Part shown: piece after piece, positions 48,990-59,477 of the stretch
How positions within the stretch are numbered: position 1 is the first letter of the stretch
Layout: every line of letters begins with the position of its first letter
Origin: Devosia sediminis
GTDB lineage: Bacteria; Pseudomonadota; Alphaproteobacteria; Rhizobiales; Devosiaceae
Length of the DNA stretch: 64,000 nt
Direction: 5' to 3'
Assembly (NCBI RefSeq): GCF_016411825.1
Contig: NZ_JAEKMH010000002.1
Location: forward strand, 744,001-808,000
Translations under genes and position numbers: made by a program
The notes under the pieces: model-generated
The model's input: the letters and a program-made list of their open reading frames with translations, nothing else
Databases searched by the model: none
Told to the model about the DNA's origin: nothing

Positions 48990-50279
48990 ATGAGCAGACT
49001 GACGAGACGAACATTCCTGGGGGCTTCCGGCTCGGTGCTGGCGCTGGCCGCCATGGGCCGCCCGGCTTTCGCCCAGGCCGCCGAAATCCGCCACTTCTGG
49101 TGGGGCAATCCCGAGCGCGACAAGCGCACCTTTGAAGTCATCGAGATATTCAACGGCAAGAATCCCGATATCAAGGTGTCGGGCGAAACTCTTGGCTTTG
49201 CTGATTATTTCACCAAGCTCACCACCCAGATCGCCGGTGGCAACATGCCCGACGTGATCCAGCAGGGCTATGGCGTGCTGTTCGAATACATCGCCAATGG
49301 CGCCATCGTTCCGCTCGACGACTATGTCGGCAAGAGCCTCGACATCTCCAGAATGGACCAGAGCGCCATCGACGCCGGTACCGTAGATGGCAAGTTCTAT
49401 GCCCTCTCCATCGGCGCCAATTCGCACATGGCCATGTACAATACCCGCCTCTTTGAAGAGGCCGGCATCGTTCCGGGCGAGACCTTCGATCCCTATGGCT
49501 ACACCTATGACGAGCTCAGCGAATTCGCTGCGGCCATCAAGGAAGCCACTGGCGTTCCGGGCACCGACGACAATACCGCCGACTACCAGAACTTCTCCGA
49601 CTTCGTCGGCCAGAAGGGCGCCATGCTCTATAACGAGGATGGCTCCTATGGTCCCACCCAGGAAATCGTCGAGGAATACTGGGCGACCTGGGAAAAGATC
49701 CGCAATGCCGGCGGCACCCCTCCGGGTCCCGAAAGCGCGGGCCTTTCCGGCGTGTCCGATCTTGCTTTGATGGGTGTGGTCACCGGCAAGTCGGCCATGA
49801 CCTATCTCTGGAGTAACCAGCTCGTCGGCGTGCAGGGCCTGATGCAGGACAAGCTTGGCGCCGCCATGTACCCCAATACCGCAGAAATGCTGCCCGGTTC
49901 GGTGGTGCAGCCGAGTCAGTTCGTCTGCCTCACCCGCGACAGCGCCAATCCGGAAGCCGCCACCACCTATATGAGCGCCTTTGTCAACGATCTCGACATG
50001 ACGGCGGTGCTCGGCCTCGAACGCGGCATTCCCAGCCAGAGCGAAGTCCGCGCCGCGCTCCAGCCCAATCTCACGGAAGTGGAGGCCCTCTCGGTCGAGT
50101 TTTTCGACAAGATCCAGGGCAAGACCGCGACACTGCCGCCGCCGCCGCCAAGCGGCTCGGGCGAGGTCGAGCAGACATTTGAGCGCCTGGCGGTCAACGT
50201 CTTGCTGGGCGAGCGCTCGATCCCCGAAGTCGCCAGCGACTTCCTGGCGCAGGCCCAGGCCATCCTGGCCCGCGCCTGA
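48990..50279 (+). CDS. Carbohydrate ABC transporter substrate-binding protein (family 1)
   Basis: 429 residues from the ATG at 48990, after GGGAGGAACAG. Tat-type signal RLTRRTFLGASGSVLALAAM, cleavage likely after FAQA. Family 1 features: FEVIEIFNGKNPDIKVSGE, YFTKLTTQIAGGNMPDVIQQ, FYALSIGANSHMAMYNTRLF. It opens a MalEFGK-like operon with two permeases, an ATPase and a glycosidase. The ligand is probably an oligosaccharide; which one is unknown. Confidence 0.92.
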   Translation: MSRLTRRTFLGASGSVLALAAMGRPAFAQAAEIRHFWWGNPERDKRTFEVIEIFNGKNPDIKVSGETLGFADYFTKLTTQIAGGNMPDVIQQGYGVLFEYIANGAIVPLDDYVGKSLDISRMDQSAIDAGTVDGKFYALSIGANSHMAMYNTRLFEEAGIVPGETFDPYGYTYDELSEFAAAIKEATGVPGTDDNTADYQNFSDFVGQKGAMLYNEDGSYGPTQEIVEEYWATWEKIRNAGGTPPGPESAGLSGVSDLALMGVVTGKSAMTYLWSNQLVGVQGLMQDKLGAAMYPNTAEMLPGSVVQPSQFVCLTRDSANPEAATTYMSAFVNDLDMTAVLGLERGIPSQSEVRAALQPNLTEVEALSVEFFDKIQGKTATLPPPPPSGSGEVEQTFERLAVNVLLGERSIPEVASDFLAQAQAILARA

Positions 50280-50286
50280 TCTGTCT

Positions 50287-50425
50287 TCACCTCTCCCTTG
50301 GGGGAGAGGTCGACCCGCAGGGTCGGGTGAGGGGGCCTTCTGGACACAAAGGCCAAAAGGTCCCGCCGCCCTTCCTGCCAGGCCATCCCGGTCTGCCGCC
50401 CTCTCTCCCGTGGGGCGGCGGATAA
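50287..50425. repeat. Palindromic repeat between binding protein and permease genes
   Basis: CACCTCTCCCTTGGGGGAGAGG with GACCCGCAGGGTC and GGGTGAGGGGGCC (written in parts), then a looser GGTCCCGCCGCCC...GGGGCGGCGG arm near 50370-50421. Family A variant, similar to 52779-52897. Confidence 0.7.
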
Positions 50426-50509
50426 CTCCCCGGGCAGAAGCGGCACCTGTCGCTGGTCACGACAGGTGCTGCATCCCGGTATCCATTTGGACTGAGACTG
50501 GAGCCACGC

Positions 50510-51403
50510 GTGCAAAAATTCTTCCGCCGCAACTTTGCCGGCTATGCCTTTCTCTCGCCGTGGCTCATCGGGTTTTTCCTCCTGGCCATCGGGCCGATAC
50601 TGGCCTCGCTCTATCTCAGCTTCACCAAATACAATGTCGTCCGCCCACCCCAGTGGATCGGGCTCGACAACTATTTCTACATGTTCCAGTTCGATCAGCG
50701 CTTCTGGAAGGCCATGCAGGTCACCTTCACCTTCGTGGTGATTTCCGTGCCGCTGAAGCTCATCTTTGCGCTTGGCGTCGCGATGGCGCTCGACAAGGGC
50801 ATTCGCGCCATCGGCTGGTATCGCGCCCTGTTTTATCTGCCATCGATCCTCGGCGGCTCCATCGCCGTGGCCATCCTCTGGCGGCAGCTTTTCAACTATG
50901 ACGGCGTCATCAACTCCATCCTGCGCCTCGTCGGTCTCGACGGACCCTATTGGCTGGCCGATCCAAAATATTCGCTCTGGACGCTGATTGTCCTGGCCAT
51001 TTGGCAGTTCGGCTCGCCCATGCTGATCTTCCTCGCCGGCCTTCGCGCCATTCCGCAGGAACTCTACGAGGCCGCCGAGATCGATGCCGCCGGTCCGATC
51101 AAGAAGTTCTTCGCCATCACGGTGCCGCTGCTCGCACCGGTCATCTTCTTCAATCTCGTCCTGCAGATGATCGAGGCCTTCAAGAGTTTCTCGGGCGCCT
51201 TCATCATTTCCGGCGGGGCAGGGGCGCCGCTCGACAGCCTGCTGTTCTTCACCGTCTATCTCTACAACGAAGCCTTCAGCTTCCTGCGCATGGGCTACGC
51301 CTCGGCCCTCGCCTGGGTGCTGCTGCTGATCATCGCCCTCTTCACCGCCATCGCCTTCTGGACCAGCAAATATTGGGTCCACTACGAAAACGAGAGGGGG
51401 TGA
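50510..51403 (+). CDS. Sugar ABC transporter permease, MalF type
   Basis: 297 residues starting at GTG 50510. FAGYAFLSPWLIGFFLLAIG is the first helix of CUT1 permeases, and the ATPase-contact loop reads ELYEAAEIDAAGPIKKFFAI with the EAA motif, followed by TVPLLAPVIFFNLVLQ. Six helices expected. The gap to the second permease is 460 bp and is filled by repeats. Confidence 0.9.
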   Translation: MQKFFRRNFAGYAFLSPWLIGFFLLAIGPILASLYLSFTKYNVVRPPQWIGLDNYFYMFQFDQRFWKAMQVTFTFVVISVPLKLIFALGVAMALDKGIRAIGWYRALFYLPSILGGSIAVAILWRQLFNYDGVINSILRLVGLDGPYWLADPKYSLWTLIVLAIWQFGSPMLIFLAGLRAIPQELYEAAEIDAAGPIKKFFAITVPLLAPVIFFNLVLQMIEAFKSFSGAFIISGGAGAPLDSLLFFTVYLYNEAFSFLRMGYASALAWVLLLIIALFTAIAFWTSKYWVHYENERG

Positions 51404-51435
51404 AGATGATGCGAACGATCCCTGAAACGTCGGCT

Positions 51436-51858
51436 CCTGTGCATCCCTCCCCCTTGAGGGGCTTGAGAGCGGCCCGCAGGGTCAAATCGCTCCAGTGGAG
51501 CGATTTGAGCGAACAAGGCCACGAGGCTATGCCGAGTGGCCAGGTAGCGACGCTAGGCCGCCAGGCAAAGCTGGGTGGAGTGAAATTGACTGGGCTGGAC
51601 TGTGAGCCAGTGTTTCTTCGCCTCCCTCCCCTTGAGGGGGAGGGTAGCGACGCTAGGCCGTCAGGCCGTAGCAAAGCTGGGTGGGGTGAATTCCAACCCC
51701 ACACTCAATATGCGCTGTGTCACCCCACCCTCGGTCCCTCCCCCTCAAGGGGAGGGAGGCGCAGGAACCATGACAATTTCGTCCGCGACATTACCCAAGA
51801 AATCAGTTCCGCCCCTCCCCCTGTTTTAGGGGGAGGCTGGGTGGGGGTTCTCGAGGCA
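51436..51858. repeat. Large palindromic repeat block inside the sugar ABC operon
   Basis: At least four units: a CCCTCCCCCTTGAGGGGC start, GTAGCGACGCTAGGCCGCC..., a second copy near 51629-51690 with CCCTCCCCTTGAGGGGGAGGG-type palindrome and GTAGCGACGCTAGGCC then GTAGCAAAGCTGGGTGGGG, a third near 51721-51767 (CACCCCACCCTCGGTCCC, TCAAGGGGAGGGAGG), and a fourth near 51812-51847 with CCCCTCCCCCTGTTTTAGGG and GGGAGGCTGGGTGGGG. It holds no gene. Confidence 0.8.
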
Positions 51859-51863
51859 AGACA

Positions 51864-52760
51864 ATGACCGCCACCGCCATGCCCGCCACCACCGCCGAAA
51901 TCGCCCGCGCCTATCGCGAGGAACGAGCCCGCCGCGCCAAGCGCGCTGGCCTTCTCAAGCACGTCTTCCTGATCCTGACGTCGCTGATCATGGTCTATCC
52001 GCTGCTCTGGATGCTCTCGGCCTCGTTCAAGCCCGACAACCAGATCTTCGGCAGTCTCAGCCTATGGCCGAGCACCTTCGAATGGCAGAACTACTGGGAA
52101 GGCTGGAACGCCTTGCCGGTCAGCTTCACCACCTTCTTCTGGAATTCCACCGTCGTCACCGTGCTCTCGGTGATCGGCAATGTCATCTCCTGCTCCTTCG
52201 CCGCCTATGCCTTTGCGCGGCTCGAATTTTCTGGCAAGACCATCTGGTTCGCGCTGATGATGATGACGCTGATGATCCCCTACCATGTGGTGCTCATCCC
52301 GCAGTACATCCTCTTCCTCAACCTCGGTTGGGTCGATACCTACCTGCCGCTGATCGTGCCGCGCTTCCTTGCCGGCGACGCCTTCTTCATCTTCCTGATG
52401 ATCCAGTTCTTCCGGCAATTGCCGCGTGAACTCGACGAGGCCGCCATGATCGACGGCTGCTCGCCCTTCAAAATCTATTGGGCCATCATCATGCCGCTGT
52501 CGCTACCGGCCATGGCCACGGCGGCGATCTTTTCCTTCATCTGGACCTGGGAGGATTTCCTGGGGCCGCTCGTCTATCTCAACGACATGCAGGACTATAC
52601 CGTCCCCCTGGCGCTCCGCAGTTTCATCAGTACCGACGGCGTCAGCCAGTATGGCCCCATGTTCGCCATGTCGATCCTCTCCATCCTGCCCATCCTGCTG
52701 TTTTTCATCATCTTCCAGCGCCTCATCATCCGCGGGATTGCAATGAGCGGGTTGAAATGA
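51864..52760 (+). CDS. Sugar ABC transporter permease, MalG type
   Basis: 298 residues, ATG 51864. [31 protein letters not shown], then [20 protein letters not shown], and EAA loop [20 protein letters not shown] with [21 protein letters not shown] (in parts). The YVNDMQ-like [11 protein letters not shown] near the end is typical. It partners the MalF-type permease upstream. Confidence 0.92.
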   Translation: MTATAMPATTAEIARAYREERARRAKRAGLLKHVFLILTSLIMVYPLLWMLSASFKPDNQIFGSLSLWPSTFEWQNYWEGWNALPVSFTTFFWNSTVVTVLSVIGNVISCSFAAYAFARLEFSGKTIWFALMMMTLMIPYHVVLIPQYILFLNLGWVDTYLPLIVPRFLAGDAFFIFLMIQFFRQLPRELDEAAMIDGCSPFKIYWAIIMPLSLPAMATAAIFSFIWTWEDFLGPLVYLNDMQDYTVPLALRSFISTDGVSQYGPMFAMSILSILPILLFFIIFQRLIIRGIAMSGLK

Positions 52761-52778
52761 GCAGCGGGACGCAATTCT

Positions 52779-52897
52779 TCACCTCTCCCTCTGGGGGAGA
52801 GGTCGGCGCGCAGCGCCGGGTGAGGGGGCCTTTGCCACCGTGCTTGCAGAAAGGCCCCCTCACCCTACCCCTCTCCTCCAGAGGGAGAGAGGGCGCA
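52779..52897. repeat. Inverted palindromic repeat pair between permease and ATPase genes
   Basis: Two inverted units meet in a perfect 14-bp stem: GTGAGGGGGCCTTT (52820-52833) and AAAGGCCCCCTCAC (52850-52863), loop 16 bases. Outer arms CACCTCTCCCTCTGGGGGAG and CTCTCCTCCAGAGGGAGAG. This would be a very stable hairpin in the operon mRNA. Confidence 0.85.
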
Positions 52898-52935
52898 CCG
52901 TGCCCAATGCAAACGACAGTTCGACCGGAGTAGAC

Positions 52936-53997
52936 ATGGCATCCGTTACCCTTTCCGAAGTCCGCAAGGCCTATTCCGGTTTCGAGGTCATCCACGGCAT
53001 CGACCTGGAGGTGCAGTCGGGCGAGTTCCTGGTGCTGGTCGGCCCGTCCGGCTGCGGCAAGTCCACGCTGCTGCGCATGATTGCTGGGCTGGAGGACATA
53101 ACCGACGGCACCGTCTCCATCGGCGATCGCGTGGTCAACGACCTGCCGGCCAGCCAGCGCAACCTCTCCATGGTGTTCCAGTCCTATGCGCTCTATCCGC
53201 ATATGACGGTGCGCAAGAACCTCGCCTTCGGCCTCTCCAACTTGCGCATGCCCAAGGACGAGATCGCCCGCCGCGTCGCCGATGCCGCGCGTATCCTCCG
53301 CATCGAGGAACTGCTCGAACGCAAGCCGCGCCAGCTCTCGGGCGGTCAGAAGCAGCGCGTCGCCATTGGCCGCGCCATCGTCCGCGAGCCGCAGCTCTTC
53401 CTCTTCGACGAGCCGCTTTCCAATCTCGATGCCGAACTGCGCGTCCAGATGCGCGTCGAGCTCGCCAGCCTCTACAACCGGCTCGGCACGACCATGATCT
53501 ACGTCACCCACGACCAGACTGAAGCCATGACCATGGCCACGCGCATTGCCGTGCTCAACAAGGGCAATCTCGAACAGGTCGGCACGCCCTACGAACTCTA
53601 CAACCACCCGCGCAATCTCTTTGTCGCCAGCTTCATCGGCTCGCCCAAGATGAACCTGCTCACGGGTCAGGCCACGGGGCAGGGGATCGACCTCTCCGGC
53701 ATCGGCAGGCTCCCCACGCGCGTGGCCGCCGACGGCGCCGTCACCGTCGGCATTCGCCCCGAGCACCTGGCGCTCGACGGCTCGGGCGACATTGCCATGG
53801 ACGGCACCATCACCTTGGTCGAATATCTGGGCAGCGAAATCTTCGTCTATGTCGACCTGGCCGACGGACACAACCTGCTGGCCCAGGCGCCGGGCAATGC
53901 CCAGTTCAAGCGCGGCGACAAGGTCAGGCTCGGCTTCAAGGCCAATGACGCGCATCTGTTTGACGCGGCTGGAAACCGCATCGAGGCAAAAGCTTGA
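52936..53997 (+). CDS. Sugar ABC transporter ATPase, MalK/UgpC type
   Basis: 353 residues from the ATG at 52936, after GGAG. Walker [13 protein letters not shown] (about 37-48), Q-loop [17 protein letters not shown], signature [19 protein letters not shown], Walker [15 protein letters not shown]-loop [12 protein letters not shown]-terminal MalK-type regulatory barrel with [11 protein letters not shown] and SEIFVYVDL. Stop overlaps the glycosidase TTG start by four bases. Confidence 0.93.
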   Translation: MASVTLSEVRKAYSGFEVIHGIDLEVQSGEFLVLVGPSGCGKSTLLRMIAGLEDITDGTVSIGDRVVNDLPASQRNLSMVFQSYALYPHMTVRKNLAFGLSNLRMPKDEIARRVADAARILRIEELLERKPRQLSGGQKQRVAIGRAIVREPQLFLFDEPLSNLDAELRVQMRVELASLYNRLGTTMIYVTHDQTEAMTMATRIAVLNKGNLEQVGTPYELYNHPRNLFVASFIGSPKMNLLTGQATGQGIDLSGIGRLPTRVAADGAVTVGIRPEHLALDGSGDIAMDGTITLVEYLGSEIFVYVDLADGHNLLAQAPGNAQFKRGDKVRLGFKANDAHLFDAAGNRIEAKA

Positions 53998-55640
53998 ACC
54001 ACACGCTGCTCGAAGCTCTGCGAAACACCGATGTCGCCGGCAAGGTCGGGCCACTGGCCAAGCCGGCCGACGCGGCCCTGCTCGCAGAATGGCAACGCTC
54101 CGGCGTCCGCTTCGCCTCCAGCTCCGAGCGCCTGACTAATCGCTACTACGATGCCGTCCGCGAACTCTTCGACTGCGTCGCTCCCTCCGCCGACGAGGTG
54201 CCGATCCTCCACGAGGGCGGCATCTATCATGGGTGCTGGCTCGAAAGCACCGGCACCATCAATGCAGAGCTCCTGAGCCGCTTCCTGCCCTCGATCACCA
54301 CGGCAACCTATTCCGCCTTCGCCCGCTATCAGCGAGCGGATGGCCTCTTTCCCTACAAGGTCACCCCGCAGGGTCCAGCCTTCAACCAGATCCAGCTTGT
54401 CACCCCGCTCGCCCGCTCGGTCTGGAACCACTTCCGCCTCAACCAGCTCGATACCGACTGGTTGAGCCACATGTTCGGCGCCATGGCCCGCTATGACGGC
54501 TGGCTGGCGCGCTATCGCAACACGCTCGGGTCAGGTGCCGTCGAAGCCTTTTCCACCTACGATACCGGGCACGATCTCTCGTCCCGCTTCTGGCACGTGC
54601 CCGACAGCCCCTTCGGCAACGACCCGACGCGCTACGATCCCGACAATCCCACCTTGCCCTTCATTGCCCCCGATCTCACCGCCAATGTCGCCTGCCAGCG
54701 CGATTATCTCGGCGCCATTGCCGATCATCTCGGTGGCGACGGCAATGCCTGGCGCCTCAAGGCCGAAGCCAGTCGCAAGGCGCTCTTCGAGCAGTGCTAC
54801 GACCCCGACGACGCCTTCTTCTACGACCGCGACCGCCATGGCCGCATGGTCCGCATCCAGTCCGACAATCTCCTGCGCGTCCTTGCCTGCGAGATCGGCG
54901 ATGCCGACAGTTTTGCCGAGGCGCTGGACCGCTACTTGCTCAACACGCGGAAATTCTTCGCCAAGTTCCCGCTGACCTCGATCGCGCTCGACGATCCGCG
55001 CTTCGACCCGACCTTCGGCCAGAACAGTTGGGACGGGCCCAGCAATTTCCTGACCCTCATCCGCACGCCGCAAGCCTTCGAGCATCACGGCCACCACACC
55101 GAGCTGACCTGGATCATGCAGCCCGCGCTGTCGGCGCTCTTCGCTGCCGACCGTTTCCCGCAGACCCTGAGTCCCTTCTCGGGCGAGGCGGGCTTCACCG
55201 AAAAATACTCGCCCTCGATTCTCTGCCTTCTCGATTTTGTCGAGCGCCTTTCCGGCATTCTGCCGCGCCCCGATGGCACGCTCTGGTTCACCGGCCTCCT
55301 GCCCAAGCCCGCCACCCACCGCTACGAACTTTGGGAAACTGCCTATGCCCGCCGCGTCGACGGCACCGAGTTCGAACTGCTCAACGGCCTTGAGAGCAGC
55401 GAGGTCTATCGCAACTGCAACCTGCTCGGCCGCTTCCCCGCCGGCCTCCGCGTCGTCACCGATCGCAACGGCGCGCTCCGTGAGGTCATCGGCGTCACCA
55501 GCCGCATCGTGACCGGCGAAATCGAGTGGGACGGCCGCCCCTTCCCCATCGAGGTCGCACCCAACCAGCGCTGGCGTCTCGGGGCAGGCGGCCCCGAGCT
55601 GGTCGTCGCTCCGGGGATGGTCTTGCCGAGCCACGGTTAA
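53994..55640 (+). CDS. GH63/MGH1-like (alpha/alpha)6-barrel glycosidase
   Basis: 548 residues starting at TTG 53994, overlapping the ATPase stop (TTGA). [49 protein letters not shown] with a candidate catalytic Asp, [20 protein letters not shown], and [14 protein letters not shown] (W-D-G-P, typical of GH63/GH37 relatives). The late [14 protein letters not shown] and [14 protein letters not shown] complete the barrel. No signal peptide, so cytoplasmic, acting on the sugar imported by the upstream ABC system. Known relatives cleave alpha-glucosides, trehalose, mannosylglycerate or glucosylglycerate; the actual substrate is open. Confidence 0.8.
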   Translation: MNHTLLEALRNTDVAGKVGPLAKPADAALLAEWQRSGVRFASSSERLTNRYYDAVRELFDCVAPSADEVPILHEGGIYHGCWLESTGTINAELLSRFLPSITTATYSAFARYQRADGLFPYKVTPQGPAFNQIQLVTPLARSVWNHFRLNQLDTDWLSHMFGAMARYDGWLARYRNTLGSGAVEAFSTYDTGHDLSSRFWHVPDSPFGNDPTRYDPDNPTLPFIAPDLTANVACQRDYLGAIADHLGGDGNAWRLKAEASRKALFEQCYDPDDAFFYDRDRHGRMVRIQSDNLLRVLACEIGDADSFAEALDRYLLNTRKFFAKFPLTSIALDDPRFDPTFGQNSWDGPSNFLTLIRTPQAFEHHGHHTELTWIMQPALSALFAADRFPQTLSPFSGEAGFTEKYSPSILCLLDFVERLSGILPRPDGTLWFTGLLPKPATHRYELWETAYARRVDGTEFELLNGLESSEVYRNCNLLGRFPAGLRVVTDRNGALREVIGVTSRIVTGEIEWDGRPFPIEVAPNQRWRLGAGGPELVVAPGMVLPSHG

Positions 55641-55736
55641 CAGGCGTAGCCTCCTCTGACAGGACGGTGACAGGGAGCGTGCCTAAGCTCCGGCGCACGG
55701 ATGCAACGACATCCGCGTTTTGTTCAGGGAGGATCT

Positions 55737-56681
55737 ATGAACAAGCTGCTTCTCGCGGCGCTGGTGACCGGCGCCCTTTCGACCCCCGTTTTCGCTGCGG
55801 ACTACACCATCATGGCGCCCGCTGCCCCCGGCGGCGGCTGGGACCAGACGGCCCGCACCATGCAGGAAGCCCTCCAGGGTGAAGGCATTTCCGGCAATGT
55901 ACAGGTGACCAACGTTCCCGGCGCCGGCGGCACCATCGGTCTCGCCCAGTTCGCCACCCAGGAAAACGCCAATCCCGACGCCCTGATCGTCGGCGGCTAT
56001 GTGATGGTCGGCGCCATCCTCACCAACATGTCGCCCGTCACTCTCGACAACGTCACCCCCATCGCCCGCCTCACCGGTGAGGCCGTCGGCATCGTCGTGC
56101 CGGCCGCGTCGGACATCCAGACCATTGATGACCTCGTGGCCAAGCTCAAGGAAGACACCGGCGCCGTCGCCTGGGCCGGTGGTTCGGCCGGTGGCGTCGA
56201 CCACATCACGGCCGGCCTCATCGCCAAGGCCATCGGCGTCGATCCGACCCAGGTCAACTACATCGCCTATTCGGGCGGTGGCGAAGCCCTTGCCGCCATT
56301 CTGGGTGGCCAGGTGACCGTGGGCATTTCCGGCATCAGCGAATTCGCCTCGCAGATCCAGGCGGGCGAACTGCGTCTCCTGGCCGTCTCGACCGATACCC
56401 GCGTCGATGGCTTCGATGCCCCGACCCTCCAGGAAGCCGGCGTCGATGTTGCCGTGCAGAACTGGCGCATGGTCGCCGCCGCTCCCGGCATCACCGACGA
56501 GCAGAAGGCAGCCATCACCGCTGATGTGAAGGCCATGGCCGAGTCCGCCACCTGGCAGACCGCGCTCGAAACCAAGGGCTGGGTCGACACCTATCTTGAT
56601 GGCGAGGCCTTTGATGCCCAGCTCGACGCCGACATCACGGCGACCGAGTCCATCCTGAAAGACATCGGCCTCGTCCAATGA
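55737..56681 (+). CDS. tctC: Tripartite tricarboxylate transporter binding protein (TctC family)
   Basis: 314 residues, ATG 55737 after GGGAGG. Signal [19 protein letters not shown]. TctC/Bug hallmarks: [34 protein letters not shown] and the later [20 protein letters not shown]. Bug-fold proteins bind carboxylates through main-chain contacts at the GGG.D segment. First gene of tctCBA; the kinase-regulator pair nearby may sense the same class of ligand. Confidence 0.93.
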   Translation: MNKLLLAALVTGALSTPVFAADYTIMAPAAPGGGWDQTARTMQEALQGEGISGNVQVTNVPGAGGTIGLAQFATQENANPDALIVGGYVMVGAILTNMSPVTLDNVTPIARLTGEAVGIVVPAASDIQTIDDLVAKLKEDTGAVAWAGGSAGGVDHITAGLIAKAIGVDPTQVNYIAYSGGGEALAAILGGQVTVGISGISEFASQIQAGELRLLAVSTDTRVDGFDAPTLQEAGVDVAVQNWRMVAAAPGITDEQKAAITADVKAMAESATWQTALETKGWVDTYLDGEAFDAQLDADITATESILKDIGLVQ

Positions 56682-57175
56682 CACCTGGCTCCTCCAGCCG
56701 CGAGCGTCGCCCCGATGGGGCGGCGCTTGTCATCGCCGTTATCCTGGCCGGCCTCGCCGCGATCATCTTCTGGCAGACCAGTCAGATGCGCGTCCCCCCA
56801 ATCCAGGCGCGCGTCGGTCCTACCGTGTTTCCCTATGTGATTGCCACCGGCCTTGCGCTGCTGGCCGTGGGCACCGCCATTTCCGCCCTGCGCAACGGCT
56901 TCCCCGCCCGCAGCAAAGACGATTACGGCCCCATCGCCTGGATCATCGGCGGCCTCGTCGCGCAGATTTTGCTGCTCTCGACCGCTGGCTTCTCCATCGC
57001 CACCGGCGTGCTTTTCGCCTTCACGGCCAAGGCCTTCGGCCGCGGTCCGCTCTGGCAGACCATTCCCATCGGCGTCGTCTTCTGCTTCGTCGTCTGGTTC
57101 CTCTTCGCCAAGGGGCTGCAGCTTTCGCTTCCCGCCGGCCCGCTTGAGCGCCTCCTCACCACGGGGAGCTTTTGA
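56678..57175 (+). CDS. tctB: Tripartite tricarboxylate transporter small membrane subunit (TctB)
   Basis: 165 residues, four predicted helices: [60 protein letters not shown], and [17 protein letters not shown]. The segment [15 protein letters not shown] is typical of TctB. The start overlaps the tctC stop by four bases, and its own stop overlaps the tctA ATG. Confidence 0.92.
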   Translation: MTPGSSSRERRPDGAALVIAVILAGLAAIIFWQTSQMRVPPIQARVGPTVFPYVIATGLALLAVGTAISALRNGFPARSKDDYGPIAWIIGGLVAQILLLSTAGFSIATGVLFAFTAKAFGRGPLWQTIPIGVVFCFVVWFLFAKGLQLSLPAGPLERLLTTGSF

Positions 57176-58722
57176 TGGACACTTGGGGTCTTCTCGCACA
57201 GGGGCTGATCGCGGCCCTGCAGGTGCACAATCTCATCTATGCGCTGATCGGCGTGACCCTGGGTACCGCCGTCGGCGTGCTGCCCGGCATCGGCCCGGCG
57301 CTGACCGTGGCGCTCTTGCTGCCCGTCACCTACAAGCTCGATCCGGCCGGTTCGCTGATCATGTTTGCCGGCATTTATTATGGCGGCATGTATGGCGGCT
57401 CGACCACGTCCATTCTGCTCAACACGCCAGGTGAAAGCGCCTCTATCGTCACCGCGCTGGAGGGCAACAAGATGGCCCGAAAGGGCAGGGGCGGCCCGGC
57501 CCTTGCCACCGCCGCCATCGGCTCCTTCGTCGCCGGCCTCATCGCCACCCTCGGCCTCGCCTTTGTCGCGCCCACGGTGGTGAAGTTCGCGCTGTCATTC
57601 GGCCCGGCCGATTATTTCGCGCTCATGGTCCTCGCCTTCATCACCGTCTCGGCGGCCTTCGGCGACTCGGCCCTGCGCGGCCTCACGGCCCTGTTCATCG
57701 GCCTTGGTCTCGGCCTTATCGGCATTGACCTTCAGACCGGCCAGACCCGTCTGGCCTTCGGTGTCATGGACCTGCTCGACGGCATCGAGGTCACCACCAT
57801 GGCCGTGGCGCTTTTTGCCATCGGCGAAACCCTCAAGACCGCGTCCGATCGCGACCAGGTCAATGCCGAGGTGATCGCCGTCAAGGGTTCGGTCTGGATG
57901 ACTATCGAGGACTGGAAGCGTTCCTGGGCCGCCTGGCTGCGCGGCACCTTTATCGGCTTCCCCATCGGCGCCATGCCGGCTGGCGGCGCCGATGTGGCGA
58001 GCTTCCTCTCCTACAGTGCCGAAAAGAGCTTCACCAAAAAGCCCGAAGAGTTCGGCAATGGCGCCATCGAGGGCGTCGCCGGCCCGGAAGCGGCCAACAA
58101 TGCGTCCGCCGCTGGCACCCTCGTGCCGCTTCTGACCCTCGGTCTGCCGACCACCGCCACCGCCGCCATCATGCTGGCCGGTTTCCAGCAGTTCGGCCTC
58201 CAGCCCGGCCCGCTGCTCTTCACCAACAATGCTTCGCTGGTCTGGGCGCTGATTGCCAGCCTGCTCGTGGCCAATTTCATGCTGCTGGTGCTCAACTTGC
58301 CGCTGATCGGCCTGTGGGTGAAACTGCTGACCATCCCGAAACCCTGGCTCTATGCCGGCATCCTCACCTTCGCCACCCTTGGCACCCTGGGAGCAAATGG
58401 CGCCATGTCCATGGGCGTCGGCCCGGTGCGGATTTCCTTCGAACTGGTGCTGCTCCTGGCTTTCGGCGTCCTCGGCTATCTGCTGCGGCGCTTCGGCTAC
58501 CCGATTGCGCCGGTCGTCGTCGGCCTGATCCTCGGGCCTATGGCCGAGCAGCAGTTGCGCCGCGCATTGGCCATCAGCCAGGGCGATCTCAACATCCTGG
58601 TCTCCTCGCCCATCGCCATTGCGCTCTATGTGGTCGCCTTCATCGCCCTGGCGCTGCCGCTCTACCTGCGCCTGCGCGGCAAGGGCGCCATGTTGGGGCA
58701 ACTGGCAACAGATGAGGATTGA
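57175..58722 (+). CDS. tctA: Tripartite tricarboxylate transporter large permease (TctA)
   Basis: 515 residues from the ATG at 57175, six bases after GGGGAG; the TTG at 57172 is less likely. About 11-12 helices. Hallmarks: [54 protein letters not shown], and the second G-rich repeat [20 protein letters not shown] plus [20 protein letters not shown]. Secondary carrier driven by ion gradient. A hairpin that may end transcription lies at 58927-58961. Confidence 0.95.
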   Translation: MDTWGLLAQGLIAALQVHNLIYALIGVTLGTAVGVLPGIGPALTVALLLPVTYKLDPAGSLIMFAGIYYGGMYGGSTTSILLNTPGESASIVTALEGNKMARKGRGGPALATAAIGSFVAGLIATLGLAFVAPTVVKFALSFGPADYFALMVLAFITVSAAFGDSALRGLTALFIGLGLGLIGIDLQTGQTRLAFGVMDLLDGIEVTTMAVALFAIGETLKTASDRDQVNAEVIAVKGSVWMTIEDWKRSWAAWLRGTFIGFPIGAMPAGGADVASFLSYSAEKSFTKKPEEFGNGAIEGVAGPEAANNASAAGTLVPLLTLGLPTTATAAIMLAGFQQFGLQPGPLLFTNNASLVWALIASLLVANFMLLVLNLPLIGLWVKLLTIPKPWLYAGILTFATLGTLGANGAMSMGVGPVRISFELVLLLAFGVLGYLLRRFGYPIAPVVVGLILGPMAEQQLRRALAISQGDLNILVSSPIAIALYVVAFIALALPLYLRLRGKGAMLGQLATDED

Positions 58723-58740
58723 GGCTGGCCTCACACCGAC

Positions 58741-58880
58741 CTGTCACCCCGGCTTCGAGCCGGGGTCCACCTGAGATCTCAGTAAGAGCTCCGCCGCTGC
58801 CCCCATCGTCACCACCCGGCTTGACCGGGTGGTCCATGCCACCGCGCAATGGATTGCCCGGACAAGCCGGGCAATGACGA
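58741..58880. repeat. Palindromic repeat, family B, two units
   Basis: CTGTCACCCCGGCTTCGAGC with CGGGGTCCACC and TGAGATCTCAG, matching 9866-9936 in opposite orientation. A second unit follows: ACCACCCGGCTTGACCGGGTGGT and ATTGCCCGGACAAGCCGGGCAAT-type hairpin (in parts, 58799-58878). No gene is present in 58723-59078; the rest is the hairpin at 58927-58961 and unmarked sequence. Confidence 0.8.
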
Positions 58881-58926
58881 AGAAAAGGAAATTCTGGCCA
58901 TCAAGGCGCAGAACAGTACGCAAACA

Positions 58927-58961
58927 AAAGCCCGGCTACCAGAGACTGGTAACCGGGCTTT
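58927..58961 (-). terminator. Strong hairpin terminator (minus strand)
   Basis: AAAGCCCGGCTACCA and TGGTAACCGGGCTTT form a 15-bp stem with one G-T pair and a five-base loop. On the minus strand TTTTGTTTG follows, so it best serves the 57-residue gene at 59079-59252; on the plus strand it may also end tctCBA. Confidence 0.75.
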
Positions 58962-59078
58962 GTCATATCGGCATTGGGCGCGCGGGCCTCGGTAGGGAGG
59001 GGCCTGGGCTCATGCGCCCTGTCCACGCTGCGACGCTTGGGTGTGTGCTGTCAGAGATTCAGCGCACCCGGGCGGAGC

Positions 59079-59252
59079 TTAGATCTTGCCGATGTTGCGG
59101 AATGCGACCGGGTCGATGCCCAGGTTGTCGAGGTGCTTGGCCTTGGGCGCCCGGCCCCCTTCAACGGCCGCCGACACAGCAGCAGCGCTGCCGAAGACGG
59201 TGACGAAAGTGTCGAGGGTCGCAAAGAACTTGTTCTTGCGCGGGGTGCTCAT
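59079..59252 (-). CDS. 57-residue small protein, unknown
   Basis: ATG 59252 seven bases after AAGGA, stop TAA at 59079. STPRKNKFFATLDTFVTVFG, then SAAAVSAAVEGGRAPKAKHL and DNLGIDPVAFRNIGKI. The ending resembles small Hyphomicrobiales proteins with an L-x-x-L-G-I-D motif near the C-terminus, akin to DUF1127 proteins, but I would not assign it. It has its own ribosome site and terminator. No signal peptide is evident. Confidence 0.7.
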   Translation of the reverse strand: MSTPRKNKFFATLDTFVTVFGSAAAVSAAVEGGRAPKAKHLDNLGIDPVAFRNIGKI

Positions 59253-59403
59253 TTTCCAATCCTTCCTATCGAACCCGGACGATCCGGTTCGTTTCCATGA
59301 CCAATAGATGCGCCTTGCCCCGCCGCATCGGTAGGGCTCGATTGGTCACTCCAGCCATGCACTGGGGGAATATCTAAAAGGTCGGAGATCCATCCGCTCC
59401 TTC

Positions 59404-59475
59404 CTACCCTCCCCCTCAGAGGGAAGGGTAGCGGCGCTAGGCGCAACGCGCCGTAGCGAAGCTAGGGAGGGGGTG
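59404..59475. repeat. Palindromic repeat next to the kinase stop codon
   Basis: TACCCTCCCCCTCAGAGGG with GGGTAGCGGCGCTAGGCGC, AACGCGCCGTAGCGAAGCTA and GGGAGGGGGTGA. The GCGGCGCTAGGCGC / GCGCCGTAGC arms pair internally. It ends three bases from the stop of the kinase fusion gene and may end its transcript. Confidence 0.8.
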
Positions 59476-59477
59476 AC

